A DNA stretch of 64,000 bases from Brevibacillus invocatus (GCF_003710915.1 NZ_RHHR01000045.1:1-64000); one strand, 5' to 3'; positions 43,386-53,023 are shown, numbered from the stretch's first letter. Notes: generated by a model from the letters alone, not told the origin. Made by a program: numbers and translations.

Positions 43386-43471
43386 TCGCTTCGCCCTCAC
43401 TTTTGCTTTTTTTCTCATTATGGCTGTCATCCGGTAAACGATCAATAGAGCCTGTCCATATTGTACCGATG

Positions 43472-43497
43472 AAAAAAAGCACCCCTGTCAGGGTGCC
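43472..43497 (-). terminator. terminator before ytnP
   Basis: GCACCC (43479-43484) pairs with GGGTGC (43491-43496); seven T residues follow on the minus strand. It ends the upstream 98-residue gene. Confidence 0.8.
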
Positions 43498-43794
43498 TTA
43501 CAGCTTTTCCTCTACACAAACCCTACGCGTTGCTGGTGCAATCTCAAGCAGCAAATCGCTGGAAACAGCATGCACCGTCACATCCGAATCGCACCGTCTA
43601 TGGTTTAGGTACAATTGTGCTACCTTTTCACTTTCACGATAAATGCTGATTAATGTTTGCAAAGGATTTGCGCTACCGCCTGCAATGATTTTAAATCCCG
43701 GGGCAATCGTAAACGTCCAGCCTTCCACCTCTACCACTGGAGCAGACGAGTACAGGAAGTGGCGCTTCCCTAAAAGTATGCCATTATGATTCAT
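43498..43794 (-). CDS. hypothetical protein
   Basis: 98 residues from ATG 43794, about 12 bp after GGGGG; a GTG at 43812 is possible. It reads as a small beta-strand-rich soluble protein (VEVEGWTFTIAPGFKIIAGG). No motif was recognised. It is followed directly by a terminator, so it is probably a single gene. The function is unknown. Confidence 0.55.
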   Translation of the reverse strand: MNHNGILLGKRHFLYSSAPVVEVEGWTFTIAPGFKIIAGGSANPLQTLISIYRESEKVAQLYLNHRRCDSDVTVHAVSSDLLLEIAPATRRVCVEEKL

Positions 43795-43928
43795 CAAGGC
43801 GAGTGCCCCCAATCAAATATTTTTGAACCGTATACCTCTTATTTTGCAAGAATCAAAGGAAGATGAAAAGTCTTTCGACAAAAGATATCAAAAAATGACA
43901 CCCTCCCATTTAGCCCTCTCGTCCCCGG

Positions 43929-45932
43929 TCAAATGGCACGCCCGATTGCCGAACCTTCCAGAATCGCTCGTTTGGCGTCCAATTCTCCCGCTTCTTTCGC
44001 CCCACCGATCACATGAACCGGGATTCGTCCGTTCAGCTCATGGAACAGCTGGTCATTGGAGGTAGCTCCTGCGGCAATCACCACCGTGTCCGCTGCAATC
44101 AACTGCTCCGCATCGCCTTGCGTGATCACTACTCCTTGTGGGGTGATTTCTCGATAGTCAATCTGCGTCATCATTTCCACGCCGTGACGCTTCAGGTTGG
44201 CCAGAACAGCCCAGCGCGTTGTCTTTCCGAGGCCGGTTCCGACATGCTTTCCGCGACGCAGCATGAAGACCTTACGTCCGCTCTGCTGCATCCGATGCAT
44301 AGATTTGGCATCCAGAATCCGATATTCCATCAAATATTGTGCTGCCTGCGGTGAAATGGGTTCGTCCTGCACCAGCAGATGGGACAAATCACAAGCGATT
44401 CCTCCTGCACCTACGATGGCGACACGCTTGCCTACCTTGGCTTGTTTTTCAAATACTTGTGCATAGCTCACGACATGAGGTAGGTCAATACCAGGGATTT
44501 CTGGACGGCGAGGGATCACACCAGTGGCGACTACCACCTCATCAAAGCCTTCCTCCTCCAGCATAGCGGTCGTAGCCTGTATACCCAGCCTTATTTCCAC
44601 TCTCAGCCTGGACAGCTGCGTGCGATAATAGCGCAGCGTTTCATTGAATTCTTGCTTGCCCGGCACCTGGCGTGCGTAATTCAGCTGTCCACCGATCTGA
44701 TGCTGTTTCTCCAGCACCACGACCTGATGTCCTCGCTCAGCCAGCACACGTGCCGCTTCCAATCCCGCGGGTCCTGCTCCCACAACAGCTACTTTCTTAA
44801 GCTTGGTGGCAGGAGCAAGTGCCCATTCCTTTTCCCGTCCTACTTCAGGATTGACGAGACAGGATGCGATTTTACCGTCAAAAATGTGATCGAGGCAGGC
44901 TTGATTACAAGCAATACAGGTATTGACCTCATCAAATCTTCCCTCGCTGCTCTTGCGCACAATCAACGGATCTGCGAGCAGTGGACGCGCCATCGAGACG
45001 AGATCACAGCGATCGTCCTCCAGAATGGCTTCTGCTTGACGCAAATCATTGATGCGGTTGCTGGCGATCACAGGAATGCTTACCCCCTGCTTTATCTGTT
45101 GGGCTACCCAGACATAAGCTCCTCGAGGAACCATCATCGCGATCGTCGGGACCTGGGATTCATGCCAGCCGATTCCCACATTGAGCGCATCCATGCCAGC
45201 CTCTTGGAGCATCGCAGCGAACTGTACGGTCTCCTCCATCGTTGTGCTCTCCGGGATCAAATCCAGACCAGACATCCGAAAAACAACTGGGAAATCTGAC
45301 CCAACTGCCTGTCGTACTCGCTTTGCCACTTCTATTCCAAAGCGTGCTCTGCGCTGGAAATCGCCTCCCCATTCGTCCTCGCGTTTATTGGTCACGGGGG
45401 ATAAAAACTGGTTGATCAGATAGCCTTCGGAGCCCATGATCTCTACGGCATCGAATCCCGCCTTTTTAGCACGAACAGCTCCATCTGCAAATGCTTGAAT
45501 CGTCATCTCGATTTCATCTGCCTGCAATTCACGCGGTTTCCAGCGGTTGATCGGGGCCTGTAGCGGTGAAGGGGCCACTGGATCCAACCCTGTTGCTTCC
45601 TTGTGGGCATAACGCCCGGAATGAAACAGCTGCAGTGCGATCTTTCCGCCTGCCTGATGGACCGCATCCGTAATCAGCATCAGTGGTGTAATATGCTGAT
45701 CCAAATACACATTGCAGTACTTGTCTCCCATACCGCCTTCCGGACGAACAGCCGCGCCCCCTGTCACGATCAGACCAACTTCTCCTCTCGCCCGTTCAGC
45801 GTAGAAGGCAGCCAATCTTTCTACACCATCTTCCTGCTTTTCAAAACCCACATGCATCGATCCCATCATGATGCGATTTCGCAGTGTCATCGACCCGATC
45901 TGGATAGGCTCCAACACTCTAGAAAGTCTCAT
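43929..45932 (-). CDS. OYE-like/FAD fusion reductase (2,4-dienoyl-CoA reductase type)
   Basis: 667 residues from ATG 45932, 8 bp after AGGGAGG. The N-terminal OYE-type FMN barrel (about 1-330: IGSMTLRNRIMMGSMHVGFE, SEGYLINQFLSP) is followed by a [4Fe-4S] segment (CIACNQACLDHIFDGKIASCLVN, about 335-358) and a FAD/NAD(P) part starting VAVVGAGPAGLEAARVLAERG (about 377). This order is that of FadH, 2,4-dienoyl-CoA reductase, used to degrade unsaturated fatty acids. A FadR-type operator lies just upstream, which fits that role. Other enoate substrates are possible. Confidence 0.85.
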   Translation of the reverse strand: MRLSRVLEPIQIGSMTLRNRIMMGSMHVGFEKQEDGVERLAAFYAERARGEVGLIVTGGAAVRPEGGMGDKYCNVYLDQHITPLMLITDAVHQAGGKIALQLFHSGRYAHKEATGLDPVAPSPLQAPINRWKPRELQADEIEMTIQAFADGAVRAKKAGFDAVEIMGSEGYLINQFLSPVTNKREDEWGGDFQRRARFGIEVAKRVRQAVGSDFPVVFRMSGLDLIPESTTMEETVQFAAMLQEAGMDALNVGIGWHESQVPTIAMMVPRGAYVWVAQQIKQGVSIPVIASNRINDLRQAEAILEDDRCDLVSMARPLLADPLIVRKSSEGRFDEVNTCIACNQACLDHIFDGKIASCLVNPEVGREKEWALAPATKLKKVAVVGAGPAGLEAARVLAERGHQVVVLEKQHQIGGQLNYARQVPGKQEFNETLRYYRTQLSRLRVEIRLGIQATTAMLEEEGFDEVVVATGVIPRRPEIPGIDLPHVVSYAQVFEKQAKVGKRVAIVGAGGIACDLSHLLVQDEPISPQAAQYLMEYRILDAKSMHRMQQSGRKVFMLRRGKHVGTGLGKTTRWAVLANLKRHGVEMMTQIDYREITPQGVVITQGDAEQLIAADTVVIAAGATSNDQLFHELNGRIPVHVIGGAKEAGELDAKRAILEGSAIGRAI

Positions 45933-45952
45933 CCCCATGACCTCCCTACCTC

Positions 45953-45972
45953 CCGAATGAATATTCATTCAT
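45953..45972. promoter_or_regulatory. FadR-type operator
   Basis: GAATGAATATTCATTCAT (45955-45972) matches the 3' 18 positions of the Bacillus FadR (TetR-type, fatty-acid degradation) consensus ATGAATGAwTAnTCATTCAT. It ends 21 bp before the reductase start on its strand and contains a perfect 14-bp palindrome, AATGAATATTCATT. Confidence 0.7.
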
Positions 45973-46022
45973 TAATGGTTATTCTTTTTCTCTGTTCGTG
46001 ATGAAATTCCTTCTGGCACGCG

Positions 46023-46054
46023 AAAAAGACCCAGAACGATTCTCTGGGCCTTTT
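46023..46054 (-). terminator. terminator before fused reductase gene
   Basis: AAAAAGaCCCAGA pairs with TCTGGGcCTTTT and gives a T run on the minus strand. It ends the 156-residue gene. Confidence 0.8.
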
Positions 46055-46062
46055 CCGTATTC

Positions 46063-46533
46063 TCACTTCGCCAGCCTGACCAGCTTTCCAAGATCTGCGG
46101 AAAAGCGTAGGAGCCTATCGGACAATTCCGCCTCTTCCTCCTCGGTTTGGGGCATCTCCACAATAAAATGGTAATCCAGTATGATCGCTGCCTCTGCCTG
46201 CTGGCCGGCCTCCAAATACCTTCTTTTTTCGGTTAGCGCAATTTCCGCCACCACTTCCCTGGCCTGGTTCCATACACGATGGAGTTCTGCGTCCGTAGGT
46301 ACGAGCGAACTCTCGATCTCGACTTCCACTTCACAGCTGTTTTCGTCTGGTAGCAAGAACAGATGAATCGTAGCAATCGGGTAGCCTTCTGCTTCTCGCT
46401 CCATAAAAGTAAGGGCAATTTCTCTTGTTTCCTCATCCTCGATCAAGGATCGCTCAGAGCGCAAGACCACATCTGTAATCAAGCCATGCCCGGAGAGAAA
46501 TTCATTGATTTGTTCTGTGATATATTGCAGCAT
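46063..46533 (-). CDS. hypothetical acidic protein
   Basis: 156 residues from ATG 46533, after GAGAGGCG; longer frame to 46587 is not supported. It is acidic and helical, with no membrane span or known motif. The segment LTFMEREAEGYPIATIHLFLLPDENSCEVEVEIESS looks like an alpha/beta fold. A terminator follows directly. The function is unknown. Confidence 0.65.
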   Translation of the reverse strand: MLQYITEQINEFLSGHGLITDVVLRSERSLIEDEETREIALTFMEREAEGYPIATIHLFLLPDENSCEVEVEIESSLVPTDAELHRVWNQAREVVAEIALTEKRRYLEAGQQAEAAIILDYHFIVEMPQTEEEEAELSDRLLRFSADLGKLVRLAK

Positions 46534-46591
46534 GTACGAGATTCGCCTCTCTTCTATCGTCCTGTCAAAAGTATACATGACATTCAAGACA

Positions 46592-46618
46592 GAGAAAAAC
46601 CCCTTTAGGAAGGGGTTG
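46592..46618 (-). terminator. terminator overlapping end of small membrane-protein gene
   Basis: AACCCCTT (46598-46605) pairs with AAGGGGTT (46610-46617); five T residues follow on the minus strand. It overlaps the end of the 103-residue gene. Confidence 0.75.
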
Positions 46619-46916
46619 GTGTATTTTTGATATTTTTTTCATTCATGAATTCTGACAACCACGCACGACGTACTTCCTTGTTTGGACAGTATCCCAGGAT
46701 GTAGCTTTCTCCCCGCATATATTTTTCCTTGATCCACTCTTTGTGCTTGCGGAAAAAGGCGTGTTGGAAATCGATCGGCATTTGCTGATACTCTTCGAGG
46801 GCTGAGGGATTCTGGAGAAAGAAATCTTCATCGTACACGAATTCTTCATTATGCTGGCGACTGATGAGGTAAACAAAGGCTATCACCAGGAACAGATTTA
46901 CTAAAAAAATCATCAT
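46605..46916 (-). CDS. small membrane-anchored hypothetical protein
   Basis: 103 residues from ATG 46916, 7 bp after GGAGGG. An N-terminal helix (MIFLVNLFLVIAFVYLI) anchors it; the rest is cytosolic and charged, with FQHAFFRKHKEWIKEKYMRG and SEFMNEK. No family recognised. It has its own terminator. Confidence 0.65.
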   Translation of the reverse strand: MMIFLVNLFLVIAFVYLISRQHNEEFVYDEDFFLQNPSALEEYQQMPIDFQHAFFRKHKEWIKEKYMRGESYILGYCPNKEVRRAWLSEFMNEKNIKNTPTPS

Positions 46917-47033
46917 CCTAATCCCTCCAGTCAAATGAATCATTATCAGACTTATCTGTCTTATCGATATATTATTATTGTATCACGTCTTTGGTGTTTT
47001 CTAAACCTCTGCTTTGCATATTTTCTTGTATGC

Positions 47034-47064
47034 AAAAAAACACCCGCTGATTAGAAACGGGTGT
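47034..47064 (-). terminator. terminator overlapping LCP stop
   Basis: ACACCCG (47040-47046) pairs with CGGGTGT (47058-47064). Seven T residues follow on the minus strand. Confidence 0.8.
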
Positions 47065-48496
47065 CTGTCTGTGTGTTCGGTTGATTCGGTGCAGGTATTT
47101 GTGTTACATCTTGGCCCACTGGCGAAATAATGTCTGGTGGAGGCAACACGTTCCCTGGAGTTGGGGATGGCTCTGTTTGAGCAGGGGGCGTCTGTCCTTC
47201 AGGCACATACTCTTCCTGCTGTTCAGGAACATCTACATCTGGTGGTGCCACCTGATTCTCATCACTGTCCTCAGGAGCTGCTGGTGGTGTCGGTGGTGCT
47301 TCTTCTTTTGGCTCCTCAGTCGTATTTTTCGGCTTGGAGGCCGCTTGCGTTTTCGTAGTCGACTTCTTTGATGAATTGCTCGAGGAAGCCGCGACAGCCT
47401 CTTCGCTCTTCCCTAGAATAGGCGAATTGTTCATTTGGGCCACTATGCTTCCTGAGACGCCCATTTCGGCTTGCAGCGAACTGCGGACCGACTCGAGCTT
47501 ATCTTTTTCGAGGTAGGTATAGCCGCCGCTCCAGTAGGCACCGTTTTCCAGGGTAGTGACCGTAGAGGAATTAAATCCTTTGAAATCATAGGCCAAGCCC
47601 TTGATCTGGTCTTTGGAGAAATCTGTATGTATGTGTTTGGCACCTACGTCCATGACGGTGAATACCTTGGTCAACCCTTCCAAAGATCCCGCCTTGTCCA
47701 CAATCGCCTTGATTACTTCCTGCTGGCGACGGTTGCGGTCAAAGTCACTGGAGTAGTACTTGGTTCCCCGGTTATCGTGGCGATGACGCACATAGCCCAA
47801 TGCTTGTTCACCATTCAGAATCTGAAGACCAGGGCTCAAATTAATGTGCGTGTCATCTGTCGGATCATCGTAAACCAGTTTGCGATCAACGTTTACCTCC
47901 ACACCGCCCAGTTCATCAATAACTGCCTTAAAGCCGTCAAAATCAATCGCTACGTAATGATCGATGGGAATTCCCAGAATCTCATTGAGCGTCTTCTTGG
48001 TCAGGGAAATTCCGTCCTCCGTGGGAATCTGGTTGTTTCGCTCTGCCTTGCGACGCTCTGCCTCCCCATTCGCAAAAACGGAGTTGATTTTGTGATAATC
48101 GCGGTACCCTGGAATTTTTACGCGAGTGTCACGTGGAATCGACACCATCGTAACTTTTTTGGTCTCCGGGTTTGCTACAGCGACAATCATGACGTCTGTA
48201 TTCATAGAGCCGGTCTCTACGCGATTATCTGAGCCTAAAATGACGAACGACATTGGTTTGGAGGGCTCATACGAAGTATTTGTAACTTGGGAAACAGGTG
48301 AGGAAAAATTATCATTTGGTTTGGTTACCGTATTGAGAGCATCATCAATTTTCCAATAAACAGCGCCGGCCACGCCTCCGACCAGCAGCAATGTAAACAA
48401 GCTTAAAGCAAATATCCATCTACGAATTTTTCGACTTCGACCCGTTTTTTTCGTTCGGGCAGCGGAAGCGCGTGTTTTTGTAGTCGCTTGACGCAT
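47051..48496 (-). CDS. LCP-family wall-polymer ligase (LytR/TagU-like)
   Basis: 481 residues from ATG 48496. A basic cytosolic start (1-26), one transmembrane helix (27-47), then an LCP domain (about 80-250) with VILGSDNRVETGSMNTDVMIVA, VSIPRDTRVKIPGYRDYHKINSVF, LVYDDPTDDTHINLSPG and GYVRHRHDNRGTKYYSSDFDRNRRQQEV. The last 110 residues are Pro-, Glu- and Thr-rich and probably extend into the wall. LCP enzymes transfer teichoic-acid-like glycopolymers to peptidoglycan on the outer face of the membrane. Confidence 0.9.
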   Translation of the reverse strand: MRQATTKTRASAARTKKTGRSRKIRRWIFALSLFTLLLVGGVAGAVYWKIDDALNTVTKPNDNFSSPVSQVTNTSYEPSKPMSFVILGSDNRVETGSMNTDVMIVAVANPETKKVTMVSIPRDTRVKIPGYRDYHKINSVFANGEAERRKAERNNQIPTEDGISLTKKTLNEILGIPIDHYVAIDFDGFKAVIDELGGVEVNVDRKLVYDDPTDDTHINLSPGLQILNGEQALGYVRHRHDNRGTKYYSSDFDRNRRQQEVIKAIVDKAGSLEGLTKVFTVMDVGAKHIHTDFSKDQIKGLAYDFKGFNSSTVTTLENGAYWSGGYTYLEKDKLESVRSSLQAEMGVSGSIVAQMNNSPILGKSEEAVAASSSNSSKKSTTKTQAASKPKNTTEEPKEEAPPTPPAAPEDSDENQVAPPDVDVPEQQEEYVPEGQTPPAQTEPSPTPGNVLPPPDIISPVGQDVTQIPAPNQPNTQTDTRF

Positions 48497-48726
48497 CTGT
48501 ATCAGTCTCCTTGTTCACGCACGCTTTATCAACTAATCATAGGAACGCACAGACAATAGGTAATCGTGCCACTCGACAGGAAGCACTAATTTTTTCTTCT
48601 GTTGGTAAAACTCTGACTCCGGTATTGTACCACATCATTGTCTTCATTTGTAGAAAAATGTTCCTCTAACACGAACTCCCCCACCGAAATGTCGATGGAG
48701 GAGCGGGGGTACGATCGAAGCGATTT

Positions 48727-49149
48727 TTATTCCTTGTAGCCGATCTTGAGCAGCTTTTTGGCACATTCATCTCGCTGTTCTCGATATTTTTCCAGGTCGT
48801 AAGTGGAGGAGTTGCCGAGGCTCAGCTCTGCTAGGGCCACTCCATAGGTAGCTTGATCGGTCAGCGATATTGTCTTGTTCTGTGCATAGATAATCCCAGC
48901 AATAAACGCGTCCTTTGTTTTTTCCCTGAGCGGAAGTGCTGGAGCGGATAGCCAAAAAGGGGGCTGTGTATGCCCGGACATGCAAAGTCCTGCCTCGCCA
49001 CAATTTACGATGATTTGACGAACCCCTTGCTCAATCAATTGTTGGACAGATAGCTCGACATCGTTAAAGGAGTGCAGAGTTTGCCCGCACAGCATTTCAA
49101 GCTCATCTATGCTGGTGATAAGGATGTGGACACCTTCTATGATTCTTGC
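48727..49149 (-). pseudogene. PfkB-type sugar/nucleoside kinase remnant
   Basis: The frame covers only the C-terminal half of a PfkB kinase: VHILITSIDELEMLCG (sugar-binding segment), GVRQIIVNCGEAGL, then KTKDAFIAGIIYAQ. The last of these aligns with the GAGDAF motif, but the GAG anion-hole residues are replaced by KTK while the catalytic-region Asp is kept. Homology extends upstream of the first ATG (49,095) to about 49,149 without a start codon, and the N-terminal half is absent. It may derive from a pseudouridine- or ribo-kinase. It is not likely to be active. Confidence 0.65.
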
Positions 49150-49313
49150 TGAACCTTCCCTTCTTTTTCGACAACACTCTCGGTTTCACCTACCTGGTCA
49201 TACAATTACAGCTCTCCCCTTTATGTATAGCTAACATATGGCACAAATACATGGATGACGATTGACTTGACTAATGCTAGAGTAAGGAAAAAATACAAAC
49301 GGAGATGAACTGG

Positions 49314-50531
49314 ATGAGTGCCCCTACTGCACATGCTGCTCCGACTGCGACTGTCAACACGACACCTACCGTGTACAAGATGTTGTTCGCAATCAGCCTT
49401 GCACACTTATTGAATGATGCCCTGCAAGCCGTCGTTCCTGCCCTGTTGCCTATTCTTGAAAAAAATCTTACTCTTACTTTTACGCAAATTGGCATGATTC
49501 TATTGGTCATGAATTTTACCGCATCCGTCCTGCAGCCGATCGTCGGTTATGTGACCGATCGAAAGTCTCGCCCCTTTTTAACTCCGATTGCACTTCTTGT
49601 CTCTGGAGTTGGAATGCTGGCGCTCGCTTTTGCCAGCAATTATGCTGTAGTATTAATTGCCGTTGCCTGCGTAGGGATCGGTTCGGCCGTGTTCCATCCG
49701 GAAGCCTCACGCTTTGCCCATAAGGCGTCTGGCACTCGCAGAGGCTTAGGCCAATCCATCTTCCAGGTCGGCGGTAATGCGGGCCAAGCACTTGCCCCTT
49801 TGATGACCATTCTCGTCTTTGCCAATATTGGTCAAGCCGGAGCCATGTGGTTCCTCCTGCCTGCCAGTATCGCCTGTCTTGTCTTGTTCTACGTGGCTGT
49901 CTGGTACCGCAGTCAAGAGCGATTGATCAAGACTCCAGCTGCTCCCGTCGCCTATTCCCATCGTGACAAACGAATGATTGCTCTCGGTTTGCTCGTCCTG
50001 ATCGTCAGCGTACGCTCTTGGATGCACTCTGGATACCAAAGCTTTTATCAATTTTATTTGATGGATTTGAAAAATATGGAATACGCACAAGCCCAGCTGG
50101 TCATTTTTGGATTTTTGCTTGCTGGCGCAATCGGTACATTCATCGGGGGTCCCCTTGCAGACCGCTTCGGAAAGCGCAATATGCTGGTGCTCTCTCTGCT
50201 GGGCTCCCTGCCATTAACCATATTGACGCCTTATGTCAGCGGCTTTTGGACCTACCCGCTACTGTTTCTGAGCGGCTTGATCATGCTTTCGAGCTTTTCC
50301 GTAACCGTCGTCTATGCTCAGGAGCTCCTCCCAGGACGGATCGGAATGGTCTCGGGCCTGATCATCGGCCTTGCCTTCGGTATGGGAGGAATGGGCGCTC
50401 TCGCATTGGGCTACCTCGCAGACCTGTTCAGTTTGACCACGGTGATTACCCTATGCTCGCTTTTGCCACTGGTCGGGGTGTTGGGACTTTTACTCCCAGC
50501 AGACAGGACGGTTCGAAGCTGGAATCAATAA
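49314..50531 (+). CDS. MFS transporter, Fsr (fosmidomycin resistance)-like
   Basis: 405 residues from ATG 49314, 9 bp after GGAG; ATG 49305 overlaps that site. Twelve helices, with the Fsr signature AHLLNDALQAVVPALLPILE in helix 1, SAVFHPEASRFAHKASGTRRGLGQSIFQVGGNAGQ in the middle, and GGPLADRFGKRNML at loop 8-9. Fsr-type proteins export fosmidomycin and related small molecules. A strong terminator follows. Confidence 0.85.
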   Translation: MSAPTAHAAPTATVNTTPTVYKMLFAISLAHLLNDALQAVVPALLPILEKNLTLTFTQIGMILLVMNFTASVLQPIVGYVTDRKSRPFLTPIALLVSGVGMLALAFASNYAVVLIAVACVGIGSAVFHPEASRFAHKASGTRRGLGQSIFQVGGNAGQALAPLMTILVFANIGQAGAMWFLLPASIACLVLFYVAVWYRSQERLIKTPAAPVAYSHRDKRMIALGLLVLIVSVRSWMHSGYQSFYQFYLMDLKNMEYAQAQLVIFGFLLAGAIGTFIGGPLADRFGKRNMLVLSLLGSLPLTILTPYVSGFWTYPLLFLSGLIMLSSFSVTVVYAQELLPGRIGMVSGLIIGLAFGMGGMGALALGYLADLFSLTTVITLCSLLPLVGVLGLLLPADRTVRSWNQ

Positions 50532-50536
50532 CGAAC

Positions 50537-50588
50537 AAAAAAAAGAAGAACCACAGGAACAAAAATTCCTCGGGTTCTTCTTTTTTTG
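50537..50588. terminator. bidirectional terminator between Fsr-like and SEC-C genes
   Basis: GAAGAACC (50545-50552) pairs with GGTTCTTC (50573-50580), with an inner AGGAA/TTCCT stem; A and T runs lie on both sides. Confidence 0.9.
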
Positions 50589-50599
50589 CTTGTATTGGC

Positions 50600-52669
50600 T
50601 TAAACCAGTACGCTGGTCGGTGCACCCATCAACTGCGACACGACCGGCGGATATAGCTCCGGCGATCCGTACAGACGCCAGTTTCCATCCCCAGTTTTCG
50701 CAAACAGACCGGATATCACCCAGTCAGTGGCCAGCACTTGTTCCACTTCGGATTCGATCAATAGCTTGATCTTCTCGCCGTTGTTCCTTCTAGCCAGCCA
50801 GCCGTCACGCTCTTTTCCGAGCAGCAACAGACCTTCTTCCGAGACGTCCTCGAGTGTCTGCTGACTGGAAGCGTATAGATTTAGGTAAGCTTCCTTCTCC
50901 AGCACACTCCGCAGTCGGTAGATCTCAGGCAGCGTTTCCTTCAACTCCACAAACAACGGCTGCATCAGAGCAGAAAGCGATGTTCCATTCTGCTTGTCCA
51001 GCCACTTGAAAAAGGAGGACAATACGGACAACATGTTGGTGGCCAGAGTCTTGGTAACGGCATCTGTGCGCACGTAAATATCGTGGATGAGGAAGTAGGA
51101 AAGATCTTCCCTGCGCAGATGATCCCAATTGAAAGAAGGACCAAATGCTCCTCTGACAAACGAGCGGAAGTTATTCATGACCTCATCGTATTTTTTCACT
51201 GTTGCTTCTGATTTGCCGTCCGTCATGTCGTGGACAAATCGGTTCATGTCGGCCAAGCGCTCAGGGTGAATCGTATAGACACTCTCCGGCAAGCCTTCGA
51301 TCAGTGGGCGACGCAGCAGATTGAACGCATGCAGGCTGTCGTTTTCCATTGTGAGACGAGGACGCAATACATCCATACGAATATAGCGAGCAATGCCTTG
51401 CCCCAATTGGTGATCCTGCTCCATCTGGGTCAGCAGGCTTTGGAGCTTGCTGTTCAGCTCCTGATTGTCGGATGCTGCCACCAGAACCGGCGCCAGGTCA
51501 TCCAATGCTTCATGGGATGTGACCAACCACTTCTCGGCAAAGTAGGTTTGGACAGCCCATTGCAATACTTTCGGAGGCAAGGTCGGTTGACTTGTAATAA
51601 ACAAGGTTCCTTGGGAAAGCTTGGAGCCAGTCGAAGTCAGGACGCGAATCTCTTCCTCAGACTCAGGCATGTGCAGCTGCAACAACTCCGTTACCTCGTC
51701 CAGTTCTGCCGCGTAGCCCTCCAGGAATACTTGGCCGTCTTGCACCAATACCTCTGCTTGTACCTCGTACAGCTCCAGCAGAGCGTCTTTCAATGCCGGG
51801 AACAGATGCTCTTCCTTGCGACGGGCATACACCCAGATTTCCTTTGCCCCGTCCCGCTTTTTCAGCTCAAACATGCGCTGTGCTTCGATCGTCTTGCGGA
51901 ACTGCTCAGGGTTCGCCAGCGTAAATGCTCGGCGCAAAAGGGCATCACCGGATTTTTCAGGGGCATTGCCTTCATTCCCAAACTGCACGATAAAGCGATA
52001 CAAATCCGGCGTATATACACGTTGGGCAGTGTCGTCAGCAGCTTTGTTCACTTCTGGATTCTGTTTCAGCCATTCGAGCAACGCCTCTTTAATATGCGGC
52101 TGCAAAATAATGCTGCCGGAAAAGAGCATATCCCGTAGGCCCAGATTCAGCAGGCGACCAACGATGATTTGTCCCGTCTGTACGTTCAGGTTGTTTGAAC
52201 GCAGCAGGTAATGTACCTCTTCCGTCAGAGGTTGACGCACTGTCAACACTTCACGCTCGACTTCGAGGATTTCATAGGCATTCAGATGAAGTCGGGAGAA
52301 GGCTCGGCGCAGATCAGGCTCCATCCGACGTCCATGCTGTTTGACATAGTTTTCGAGCAAAGTGGTTCCACTGTTTTTTACATCCAGTACGAACCAGTTG
52401 AAGAAATGCGCAGCCCATTCTGGACGCATGACACTTTCTTCACTGAGACCAATTTGTTCCGCAAACAGATTTCTCGCATCGGAAATCGCTTCGTTGGTCA
52501 CATGACCGCCAACAAAATGGTTCAGACGCTCAACCCAGCTTGCGTACTCCTTCTGCAGCTTTTGCTCATGGCGACTACGCAATTCCGTGATGGGTGTCAC
52601 TACACCACAGCATTTTTTGTATTTTTTCCCGCTCCCGCAGGGGCACAGTTCGTTTCTTCCAACAGACAT
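50600..52669 (-). CDS. large SEC-C zinc-finger protein
   Basis: 689 residues from ATG 52669, after GGAAAGGAGA. Residues 1-22 hold the SEC-C motif GRNELCPCGSGKKYKKCCG (CxCxSG...KCC), a zinc finger also found at the C-terminus of SecA and in assorted proteins. The rest is mostly helical, with no recognised domain. Two unknown genes lie upstream on the same strand. It is not a SecA fragment: no DEAD motifs are present. The function is unknown. Confidence 0.75.
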   Translation of the reverse strand: MSVGRNELCPCGSGKKYKKCCGVVTPITELRSRHEQKLQKEYASWVERLNHFVGGHVTNEAISDARNLFAEQIGLSEESVMRPEWAAHFFNWFVLDVKNSGTTLLENYVKQHGRRMEPDLRRAFSRLHLNAYEILEVEREVLTVRQPLTEEVHYLLRSNNLNVQTGQIIVGRLLNLGLRDMLFSGSIILQPHIKEALLEWLKQNPEVNKAADDTAQRVYTPDLYRFIVQFGNEGNAPEKSGDALLRRAFTLANPEQFRKTIEAQRMFELKKRDGAKEIWVYARRKEEHLFPALKDALLELYEVQAEVLVQDGQVFLEGYAAELDEVTELLQLHMPESEEEIRVLTSTGSKLSQGTLFITSQPTLPPKVLQWAVQTYFAEKWLVTSHEALDDLAPVLVAASDNQELNSKLQSLLTQMEQDHQLGQGIARYIRMDVLRPRLTMENDSLHAFNLLRRPLIEGLPESVYTIHPERLADMNRFVHDMTDGKSEATVKKYDEVMNNFRSFVRGAFGPSFNWDHLRREDLSYFLIHDIYVRTDAVTKTLATNMLSVLSSFFKWLDKQNGTSLSALMQPLFVELKETLPEIYRLRSVLEKEAYLNLYASSQQTLEDVSEEGLLLLGKERDGWLARRNNGEKIKLLIESEVEQVLATDWVISGLFAKTGDGNWRLYGSPELYPPVVSQLMGAPTSVLV

Positions 52670-52750
52670 AAGGGATTTGGATCTCCTTTCCAGCCCACGC
52701 GGCATGCGCGGGGAATCCTGCACAATCCCCCTATCTTACCGCATTTTTCG

Positions 52751-53023
52751 TCAGATGTTCAAGTGTTCTCGTTTTGATTCATGAGAGATTCCCACATCGC
52801 GGCTTCTTTCCCACTGGTCGATAAATTGCTCCAGTCGGTTCATCAGCAACACGATACGCTGCTTCTCGCTCATGCATGCAGAAATAGCAGTGAGCTGGTT
52901 GGTCGCGAATAACTCCACTACCTCCTGCTCCATTTCCTGAAGCCGTATCCGATAGCTCGCGATAATTTCGCGCAGCAAGACAAACCGCTGTTCAAACCGG
53001 ATCATAGCCCCATTGGTACTCAT
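52751..53023 (-). CDS. hypothetical coiled-coil protein
   Basis: 90 residues; its start overlaps the stop of the upstream 321-residue gene by ATGA. It is helical with a heptad-like pattern (FVLLREIIASYRIRLQEMEQEVVELF). No known domain. Tight coupling to the upstream gene suggests that the two proteins work together. Confidence 0.6.
   Translation of the reverse strand: MSTNGAMIRFEQRFVLLREIIASYRIRLQEMEQEVVELFATNQLTAISACMSEKQRIVLLMNRLEQFIDQWERSRDVGISHESKREHLNI

Noticed and set aside
50600-52669. SEC-C protein as a truncated SecA
   Set aside because: The SEC-C finger is at the N-terminus and no DEAD-type ATPase motif is present.
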